Positions 56,767 through 64,000 of a DNA stretch of 64,000 bases are shown in pieces. The position numbers and the translations under genes are program-made. Source of the DNA: Acephala macrosclerotiorum (lineage: Eukaryota > Ascomycota > Leotiomycetes > Helotiales > Mollisiaceae); assembly GCA_014904845.1 (NCBI GenBank), contig MU119341.1, forward strand, positions 1-64,000. Direction: 5' to 3'. Each line of letters starts with the position of its first letter. The stretch's first letter is position 1. The notes under the pieces are model-generated. The model saw only the letters and a program-made list of their open reading frames with translations. It searched no databases and had not been told where the DNA came from.

Positions 56767-59700
56767 CTAATTACTAGAATCCACGACCTCAGCAAACCAC
56801 TGTCTAAGCAAAGTCGCCAAAACGCCCGGCAACTCCTTAACATCCCCAACCACAATATAATACTGAAATGGAAAGCTGTCAAGGTATCTGCTCATATTCA
56901 GTTTCCCGTCCACGAAAGTAGCTTGCTGCAAATCAAGCACACTTTCTCCCTTCTTCTTCTCCTTAACGTTGTCAATGATGATGAATACCATCATGATTCG
57001 TTGCTCGAGTGCTTCGCGAAGGAGGCGGCGAATGGTGTCGTGTTCTGAGGAGTTGCAGACTCCATCGGAGATGATGAGTTCCATTTGCCAGAGATCGGCT
57101 GAGCTACCACTGGCTTTCTGTCTTGCCGTGCGGAAGAGCTCAATGCTATCCTTTACCAATCGTGTGATATCAGTACGCCCTTGATTGAATCCGAAATTCT
57201 GGAAGACCTTTGGACCAGCATCAGAGCTGAATGGAGCATCGAATTCATGGGCGACATTGACGGTTTCTCCGAAGCCTACAACACATATCTGCCCAACTTC
57301 AAGCATGCTGAGACTCTTGGAGACCATGACGAGGGTCTCCATGGCGAGTGATCCGCTTCCACTTTCGCCCATACTCTTGCTGTCATCGACGGCGAGCATG
57401 ATTTGGTAGCTGCGTTTGGAGGGGACGCTGCGGCGCATCCAGATCTTGTCGCGTTTGTATTGAGATGCGATGTACGGAATGATTCGCTTGATGTTGAGAC
57501 GCTTTCCGGTGCGGAAGTCGCCACGCATCTTCGTAGCCAGGGTAGGTGCAAGAATCAAGCGCAACTGTTCAGTTAGAGAAAGTGAGAGATCGCGAGTAAC
57601 AGACTCGTAATGAGTCCATTGTTGGCGAGCATCAGCAGCGGAACGGACATCGAGATCCAAGGCGTCGAGATGAGTGCTTTCGAGTTGATTATCAACTTCT
57701 TCAACGTCTTCGTCGTCTTCGTCTTGAATGTGGGCCCGAGTATCCTCAGGATCTTCGTCGCGATCTTGGTTAGCTTGCTTTATCATGGCACCGGCTCGAC
57801 CTTCGTAAGTATCTGAAGGCTCTTGTTCCTTTGGCGTGGAAGCGTCTTCAAGATCCATGACTTCGTCGTGTTCAATGTCGTTGTTTTCTACTTCGTCTGG
57901 CTGAGGCTGGTCAGGCATGTCTTTGCTTTCTTGATCGATGGCCATAGACTCGTCGAGAGCATGGGCTTGGTCCTCTGTCGCAGTTCCCAAAGCTTGGTCA
58001 TCGGCTTGAGCGTCTTCATCCTGCAAGTGCTGGAATTCTGCTGCATCCTCATTGATGTCGACAGCCTGGTCCTTGGCTTGCTCTTTCTCTTCGGCGGGCT
58101 CACGAATCTTGGTCTGTTGTCGATGCCAGCGTTCAAGAGCGTCACCGAGTTTCTTGAAAGGTTGAGCGTCGGTGGAGTTATCTGTCTTGTCTTGACCATC
58201 TTGAGGAGCTTCACCGCTTGCTTGTCGACCTTTCTCACCGTCCCCTGCAGCAGAATCTTTCTTCTCTGACGAATCGCCACCTTTTCTGCCATCCTCACGC
58301 TGTGCCTTGCAGGTGGATTCGTTCTTGTCGGCATCGGCATTTTCATCTTGGTCTTCTCCGACTCCTTGGACATCGCTTGGAACAGCATTGTCAGCATCTG
58401 TGTTGGCATCGTCATCTCGGTCTCGGAGAAGTCCTTGATTCTCAGGTTCAGGTTCAGGTTCCGCCGACTCGTCCTCTGCCTTCTCGCCAGCTTCTTCAGT
58501 GTGTTCTCCAGGGTCTTCGGATTCTTCATCAAGATCAATGATATCCATATCATCGCCAGGTTGTTGGTCCTCCTGGGCATCAATGTCTTCACCCTCACCT
58601 TCGTCCTTTTCATCATTCGCAATTTCCTCTTCCTCCTTTCCATCTTGCTCGACATCAGAAAGATCACCTATCCCGTCATCACTTCCATTCACACTTCTTT
58701 CCTCTTCATTTCCATCCAATTCCATATCCTCAGGCAGGTCCAATGCCTCGCCTTCTTGAGCATGAGGATAATGCTTCTCAACCTCATCCTGCTTAATCTC
58801 CTCCCCCTGCTCCGCACCAGTCATCTCCTCCTCCTCTTCTCCTTCATCACCATCTTCACCCATCTCAGCTTCCTTATTACCTTCCTGAGCAACGACCTGC
58901 TCGTCCTTACTAGCCTTCCCCTTCGGATCATCCCCCTCCTGATCCTTCTCAGCTTGTTCCCCATCACCATCCCACATTTTCTCATCCACAGCCGTAGGAT
59001 CCAAATCATCTACATCACCAGCCTCCTCATCCATCTCATCACCACTCTCTTCATCTCCTTTGTCGTCTTCATCATCTTCAACTTTCTCTTCAGTATCTCC
59101 CATCTCGCCTTCCATATCGCCATCAGCCATGTCCACAGCATCTTGTTCGTCCTCCATTTCACTCTTCTCGCTAGTGTTGGGCTCTTGCGCAAGCTCGTTG
59201 AGATCTTCGTCTTCTTGGATGTCTTTACTAATATCCTCTGCACCCTGACCGTCGCCGAGACCAGTGCCGCCTTCAAGTCTCTCAGTCTTGCCATCTTGAG
59301 CATCGGACTTCTCGGATGGGGTGCAGAATCCTTCGGTGGCGATTTGAATGAAGGTCTTGGCAAGAATGTAGGAGGTCTTGCATGTAGCGCGGTGAAGTTG
59401 GGCGTATCGAGTGACGGAATCTTGGAGGATGTTGAAGTATTGCTGGATGATGGGTTGGGTGACGGCGAAGAGAGAGCTTGCTGCTTTGCTTGTGGTGTCA
59501 TCTTCGAGTTTAAGTTGCCGCAGAATCTCAAAAGCTTGTTCGATTTGTTCGTTGATGTTCGTGCAGTGGAGTGATTTGATGCTATCTGCGAGCGTGGCAT
59601 CGTTCTTGACCAGCCAACTGGGATCTTCAGTTGATGTCGGGATCTCAACAATGGTTTTTGTATGCTTTTCGATAGCTACCAAAATGGCATCACAAATGGT

Positions 59701-62700
59701 AGAGAGCTTTTGGTCCAAATCTGAAAGTCCTTGTACTGCTGGGACTTCGGAAGTTGCAGAGCCAAGGCTTTCGGCCCATGGCAGAATCTGATCTATAATG
59801 TATGCGATATCTGGGCGGCTTTTGCTGAGGCTGGATAGCTCTGCACGGAGCCGGTCGGCATTCTCGTCGATGGTCTTTTGGATGTCCCGGCGCTCTGAGG
59901 ACATCACAGCAGGCGGCAGCTCGACCAAGTCTTGCCATCGTCTTGCCACTGCGGTGAATGTTTCCTCCCAGATTCGGACGCGTTTGGTAGGTGCATCGTT
60001 CTTTCCGAGCTTGGCGTGGATGCTCATGAGCTCCAAGGCCACGGAGAGAATATTTGGAAGCCACTTCAGCAGCCACTCATGGTTGCCGGAGAAGGAAGGT
60101 ACGATGCTGTAAGCTTCAGGAGCCCAAAGCCCCTTGGCCATCTGTACATTGACTTTCAGCTTCGCCATACTCCGAACAGTGCTAGCTAACGAGTTTCTCT
60201 GAGCAAGCAGTGTTTGGAGCAATCCTTCCAGGAAGCCAGTGCCTCGGGCAATCTCAGCACTACTCAAGTCTTCTGAGTGTTGTCTGACTGCATCTCTCAC
60301 TCTTGGGGCAAGATCAACAGCTTTGTGGAAGTAATACTCAAGACCAGAAATTTCAAGTTGGGGAAGAAGTCCTACGTTAGCGAGGACGAGAGACAGTGAG
60401 TCTTGGCGTGCCAAAGCGTCGACTCCGAGGTTGTGCTTGACGCCCATCTGTCTCAATTCTTTCAATGAATCAGCAAGTAGCTTGCGCTTTCGTGACTTGA
60501 GATGCTTGACTGTGTCTTTGTTCTCGTCAGTGAGGATAGATGGCGTGGCTTTCTGGAGCTCGGTGATGGAGGTGATGATGTTTGCTAGGAAGGAGTCGAG
60601 GTATGCGGACCCTTCGATGGCGGATTCTGGAATTGTGCTGGTGATTTGCATCATGCTGACTGTGTTGTTGACGTTGATGAAACGCTTCGCTTTCTGTGAC
60701 CAATTTGGTACCGAGGTGCGGCAGATCGCCAGAGCAGATCGATCGACTGAAGGTTGCTGGTGATGACCGTTGACAATCTCGGAGTTGTCTGTTGTGGGCT
60801 CATCAGGCAAACCTTGCTTGAGGATTGGTTCCATGGATTGGCCAAGCAGAGCTCTGAACTTTCGCACAATCTTGAAGAGCTTGTGATGTGATCTCTTGGC
60901 ACTGTCCCGCAGAGCGACGACGTTGGTATCTTTCCAGCTAGCAAGTAGCAGCACATCTCGCATGGCCTTCTCTAGCGTCACTTTGCCCTTCTTGAGGTTC
61001 TCTTGGACTGGCTTCTCGTATCTTGCGTACAGTGCGATGAAATTGGCAAGAGCATTGCAAATGATTGACATGTTCGGAGTATCTAGGACAATTAGGTCAA
61101 GATGCTTCTGCAATTGCTTCAACAACTGAAGTCGCTGCACATACTGACCAAGGATAGATGTAGAGAAGTAAAGTCCCAAGTCGTTCAGCAGCTTCTGAGC
61201 ATATGATCTGAGCTCCTCTGGCGACTCGGAAATCCCTAGAGGAGCTGCGATAATGACCTCGTAGGCAACGAACCACCATGACTTAGCATCCTCCTCACAC
61301 TTCTTCATCTCCATATCAAACAACTTCGCCCAAGTCGACAACTCGAGTCGTCTCCAGCTAACAATTGTCTGGGTCAAGTTATCGTACTGAGCAAGAGCAG
61401 AATTCGCACGACTTGCCCAACCACCAAACTCCCACTCATGCATGAAGGTATGGATTTTTTCTACCTTGGTGAGGATCTTCGCAAGGGGTTCAGTATGTCT
61501 GAATTGCAACAACTCGCGACATGAGGAGAGAACGTCCGCGAGTGGCTGCATGTGGCCAATCTCATCGACTGCTTGAAGCTCTCGGAACCTGGACTGGATT
61601 TGGTGGATCAAGCTGACGAGCTTTCGAGCCTCAGGGAGGTTTACATCAGTGTAAAAGTTGTATGACGCCTCAACGCTGGCTTTTGGATCCAAAGCTTCAA
61701 TCTTGTCGTTCAAGAGCAATAGTGTACCTGGGAGAAGTTCCCTCGTCGTCTTCTGATCCTGGATCCCAGAATCTTGCTTATAGCCCGAGCTAATCTGCTC
61801 AGACATATGACGAATCAAGTGCATCATAGACTCCGACGCTTGTGATTCTCCTACAAAGATTTTCGCATGAATTTTTGCAATCCGAACAGCAGTATCCCGG
61901 ACCGAGTCATTGGATAAGGGCCCATTCTTAACATTCCCAGACTCATCATCGTACGCCGGGAACAGCTCATTAAATTCCTCCTGATCGTCTTCATCTTCAT
62001 CCTCGGCGCTACCTCTGAATCGATACAAACTAGTTTTGGACTTAGCTTCAGCTCGATCGGTTTCGAGCCTCTTTTTCCACTGGTTGTAGCATTCGTGGAA
62101 AGTCTTCAGTAGAGTTTGGCGTGAGTTGGGACTGAATGAAGAGAGGTTTTCGATGGTAGCGGTGGTTGCGATGAATGTCAGAAGGTCTAATGATCGATGG
62201 GGGGCGATGCCGTCTTTGATTAGCGATGGGCTGCCGCCTAGGAAAGGTGTCATCCTTCTCAATGCCAGAACACTTTCGGTCTCGGTGCTATGGTCCGGTT
62301 GAGGAACAAGAGTAGCCATAAACAAACCGACTTGCAAGCATCGAAGCATACTCACGACGGGAGCCGTGAGGTCATTGTAAGCACGGAACCGTTCAGACAG
62401 GCGTCGAATAATCTGCGCGACGTTGTGTTGAAGAAGTCGGATCTGCTGGAGAAGGTTGCCCTTTCCAGAAGTGAAAAATTCCGTGAGGATGCTAGAAATG
62501 GACGTCGATCCCAGAAGTACCTTGAGCAGATTACTGAACTCGCCTTGCAGCTGATCAATCTCCGAGACCTCCGGCCGATAGATCTCCTGCAAGAGCTTTG
62601 GAGGTTCTCCCAGCTCGACGAATTCATCTTCTAGTAATTGACAACGAAGGTTTGAGTCTTGCCCAGAGAAGAGCTGCTCGAATTTTCGTAGACCATTGAG

Positions 62701-64000
62701 CTTCTTCTGGATGTCTTGGCGGTGTCCCTCATGTTGCTCGCGTTCTAGTCGCTGTCTCTTATGCGGATCAAAGGCCCGATCAGGAACATACAATGTAATT
62801 GCGCCAAGAGCGAACTTGACCCACGCTAGAGCTGAGTCTTGGAGTGTGTTGGTTGGTAGTATACAGATTTGGCTAAGCACTTCTCGTTCATGCGGCGCCA
62901 GGAGGTCGAGGAACGACGGTTCGGAGTTTCCCACAACGGCTAGGACATTAGCATTGCTACCGGCCCTCCATCTCCACCAGGCATCTCCCATTTCTGCCAC
63001 ATCATTGCCATGTTCACCACCCACTATACGAACAAGCTGGTGAGTGAAGTTGAACAAAAACCGACTGAGATCGGAAATCTGATCACGTGACAAGGCGTTG
63101 CTTGAATGTACCAACTGCTCTCCGAGCATTGGAAGTTCTGATTCTAGGAGCCCCAGGGATTGGAGATTGACTTCACCGATAGATTTGATTCTATCCAGGA
63201 GATCCAGGGCGAAATCTCCTACGATTGGCTGGACATTCGAAGCTTCACCCCACAGATGGTCGACTATCTGTAAGCATCCAGAAGCTGAAAACAGCCGCAT
63301 CTCCAACGGCGTCGGAACATTGGCTAACACCAGGGTCTGAGTATCTCCAGACAGCCCAGTTCCAGTATCCTTCTCATCGCCGGACATTCTCGCAATGATC
63401 TGGAATTGTCGCAGCGCTTTGAATTGGTTAACGAAAAACGGCGTAATAGCATCCTCATCCATCCCAACACTCTTCTCCAAATTCTTAAGTTCAGTATCCA
63501 GCATGGTCACAAGTCCCACATCATCCACTTCACTGGTAAGCACAAGTTGATATGCCTTAACAAAGCTCGTCATAATATTCCACAAATCAGAAACCGAGAT
63601 TGAACTCCTCCATCGTAGGTTATCAAATCTTTGACCAAGATTTTCAAGCTGAGAGAGAGTCACGATAGTCGCGAGATTTCGAATGACTGGGGGACGGAGA
63701 GACTTCCAAAGCACCTCCATGCTGAGGCCGGTAGTGAGTTTAAATCCCGACGAGAACTCGCTTTGCATACTTTGCTGGAAGATCGTCACAATCTCCTTCG
63801 TGGGACCAGATAATGAGAGACGTGCTAAGGCATCGGTACTAATGGCTAGATGAGCCTGAAAAGTAGCTTCCTCGAATCTCGAACAGGTGACTAGCTTGTA
63901 TGTATTCCACCAAAATCGTAGGAGCGTCGTAATGGCCCGCTTCTCGACTTTCCAATGTTCCACACCTCCAGGGATATCCTGGAGACAGGTTCGGAGAGCA
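56767..64000 (-). CDS. MDN1: Midasin (Mdn1/Rea1), C-terminal part, runs off window
   Basis: This giant nuclear AAA ATPase strips assembly factors (Rsa4, Ytm1) from pre-60S ribosomal particles. The window holds about 2410 codons without an intron; the frame is still open at 64000, so the six AAA modules and the start lie outside. Visible parts, N to C, are the long helical linker, the D/E-rich segment (plus coordinates about 57650-59330; typical words DEDLNELAQE, EEEEEMTGAEQ), and the C-terminal VWA/MIDAS domain with the metal-binding motif LAVDDSKSMGES (DxSxS) at about 57390 and the downstream VVGFGE. It ends at TAA 56767-56769. Length and order fit the family's roughly 4900 residues. It is single-copy and housekeeping. 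Confidence 0.95.
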   Translation of the reverse strand, partial: ALRTCLQDIPGGVEHWKVEKRAITTLLRFWWNTYKLVTCSRFEEATFQAHLAISTDALARLSLSGPTKEIVTIFQQSMQSEFSSGFKLTTGLSMEVLWKSLRPPVIRNLATIVTLSQLENLGQRFDNLRWRSSISVSDLWNIMTSFVKAYQLVLTSEVDDVGLVTMLDTELKNLEKSVGMDEDAITPFFVNQFKALRQFQIIARMSGDEKDTGTGLSGDTQTLVLANVPTPLEMRLFSASGCLQIVDHLWGEASNVQPIVGDFALDLLDRIKSIGEVNLQSLGLLESELPMLGEQLVHSSNALSRDQISDLSRFLFNFTHQLVRIVGGEHGNDVAEMGDAWWRWRAGSNANVLAVVGNSEPSFLDLLAPHEREVLSQICILPTNTLQDSALAWVKFALGAITLYVPDRAFDPHKRQRLEREQHEGHRQDIQKKLNGLRKFEQLFSGQDSNLRCQLLEDEFVELGEPPKLLQEIYRPEVSEIDQLQGEFSNLLKVLLGSTSISSILTEFFTSGKGNLLQQIRLLQHNVAQIIRRLSERFRAYNDLTAPVVSMLRCLQVGLFMATLVPQPDHSTETESVLALRRMTPFLGGSPSLIKDGIAPHRSLDLLTFIATTATIENLSSFSPNSRQTLLKTFHECYNQWKKRLETDRAEAKSKTSLYRFRGSAEDEDEDDQEEFNELFPAYDDESGNVKNGPLSNDSVRDTAVRIAKIHAKIFVGESQASESMMHLIRHMSEQISSGYKQDSGIQDQKTTRELLPGTLLLLNDKIEALDPKASVEASYNFYTDVNLPEARKLVSLIHQIQSRFRELQAVDEIGHMQPLADVLSSCRELLQFRHTEPLAKILTKVEKIHTFMHEWEFGGWASRANSALAQYDNLTQTIVSWRRLELSTWAKLFDMEMKKCEEDAKSWWFVAYEVIIAAPLGISESPEELRSYAQKLLNDLGLYFSTSILGQYVQRLQLLKQLQKHLDLIVLDTPNMSIICNALANFIALYARYEKPVQENLKKGKVTLEKAMRDVLLLASWKDTNVVALRDSAKRSHHKLFKIVRKFRALLGQSMEPILKQGLPDEPTTDNSEIVNGHHQQPSVDRSALAICRTSVPNWSQKAKRFINVNNTVSMMQITSTIPESAIEGSAYLDSFLANIITSITELQKATPSILTDENKDTVKHLKSRKRKLLADSLKELRQMGVKHNLGVDALARQDSLSLVLANVGLLPQLEISGLEYYFHKAVDLAPRVRDAVRQHSEDLSSAEIARGTGFLEGLLQTLLAQRNSLASTVRSMAKLKVNVQMAKGLWAPEAYSIVPSFSGNHEWLLKWLPNILSVALELMSIHAKLGKNDAPTKRVRIWEETFTAVARRWQDLVELPPAVMSSERRDIQKTIDENADRLRAELSSLSKSRPDIAYIIDQILPWAESLGSATSEVPAVQGLSDLDQKLSTICDAILVAIEKHTKTIVEIPTSTEDPSWLVKNDATLADSIKSLHCTNINEQIEQAFEILRQLKLEDDTTSKAASSLFAVTQPIIQQYFNILQDSVTRYAQLHRATCKTSYILAKTFIQIATEGFCTPSEKSDAQDGKTERLEGGTGLGDGQGAEDISKDIQEDEDLNELAQEPNTSEKSEMEDEQDAVDMADGDMEGEMGDTEEKVEDDEDDKGDEESGDEMDEEAGDVDDLDPTAVDEKMWDGDGEQAEKDQEGDDPKGKASKDEQVVAQEGNKEAEMGEDGDEGEEEEEMTGAEQGEEIKQDEVEKHYPHAQEGEALDLPEDMELDGNEEERSVNGSDDGIGDLSDVEQDGKEEEEIANDEKDEGEGEDIDAQEDQQPGDDMDIIDLDEESEDPGEHTEEAGEKAEDESAEPEPEPENQGLLRDRDDDANTDADNAVPSDVQGVGEDQDENADADKNESTCKAQREDGRKGGDSSEKKDSAAGDGEKGRQASGEAPQDGQDKTDNSTDAQPFKKLGDALERWHRQQTKIREPAEEKEQAKDQAVDINEDAAEFQHLQDEDAQADDQALGTATEDQAHALDESMAIDQESKDMPDQPQPDEVENNDIEHDEVMDLEDASTPKEQEPSDTYEGRAGAMIKQANQDRDEDPEDTRAHIQDEDDEDVEEVDNQLESTHLDALDLDVRSAADARQQWTHYESVTRDLSLSLTEQLRLILAPTLATKMRGDFRTGKRLNIKRIIPYIASQYKRDKIWMRRSVPSKRSYQIMLAVDDSKSMGESGSGSLAMETLVMVSKSLSMLEVGQICVVGFGETVNVAHEFDAPFSSDAGPKVFQNFGFNQGRTDITRLVKDSIELFRTARQKASGSSADLWQMELIISDGVCNSSEHDTIRRLLREALEQRIMMVFIIIDNVKEKKKGESVLDLQQATFVDGKLNMSRYLDSFPFQYYIVVGDVKELPGVLATLLRQWFAEVVDSSN

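Noticed and set aside
57888..58667. Minus-strand 259-codon K/R/T-rich frame overlapping midasin
   Set aside because: It is a frame-shifted shadow of the acidic repeat in the real gene.
58348..59574. A 408-codon plus-strand frame antisense to midasin
   Set aside because: It is the complement of the D/E-rich tract; GAA/GAG/GAT-rich coding gives long hydrophobic antisense frames. There is no family resemblance.

Overview
The window looks like nuclear DNA of a filamentous ascomycete (Pezizomycotina). Its genes carry short 42-120 bp introns with GTRNGY donors and CTNAY-type branch sites. They encode fungal families: a nine-exon Zn2Cys6 regulator, a TRI14-like secreted protein, Cox7a, RTT103 and midasin. 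Gene islands of ordinary base composition alternate sharply with blocks that are almost pure A+T, where the surviving cytosines are mostly in CpG. That is the signature of repeat-induced point mutation (RIP). I cannot name the species; a dothideomycete or leotiomycete is a guess.

Layout. 1-4.4 kb is AT-rich repeat debris with a poly(A) tract near 2.97 kb. 4.4-9.4 kb holds a relic of an NAD(P)-binding protein, a RIP-eroded Tc1/mariner-type element (5478-7087, 51-bp inverted termini, TA target site) and a small-secreted-protein gene broken by a 198-bp insertion with a 9-bp target-site duplication. 9.4-19.7 kb is a gene island: mitochondrial phosphate carrier, an unknown Ser/Pro-rich protein, a coiled-coil gene, a coiled-coil pseudogene, an SREBP-type bHLH regulator and a conserved small protein with a Ser-Asp tract; an AT block interrupts it at 13.1-13.75 kb. 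19.85-23.93 kb carries an FAD oxidoreductase followed by a Zn2Cys6 regulator. 23.94-24.48 kb is a dense cluster of GC-rich hairpins and short repeats. 25.065-34.811 kb is a complete 9.75-kb Ty3/Gypsy LTR retrotransposon on the minus strand, with matching 5-bp target-site duplications. Its left LTR is fully RIP-mutated and its right LTR almost untouched. 35.7-38.2 kb is another AT-rich element, with inverted ends and nine copies of the palindrome TCGTACGA.

38.9-44.9 kb is a housekeeping island: a mitochondrial PPR-like protein, Cox7a and the RNA polymerase II CTD-interacting protein Rtt103. 46.7-55.6 kb is accessory. A TRI14-like secreted protein and a cytochrome P450 are intact, while a phosphotransferase, a short conserved protein, a SAM methyltransferase and an MFS transporter are broken. 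This looks like a decaying metabolic or virulence-associated neighbourhood. The right end (56.77 kb to the edge) is the C-terminal half of midasin (Mdn1/Rea1), the ribosome-biogenesis AAA ATPase, which runs off the window.

The most informative signals are the LTR pair (38 differences in 130 bp, all G/C-to-A/T transitions in one direction), the insertion whose removal reopens a secreted-protein frame, the hairpin cluster, and the TCGTACGA array.
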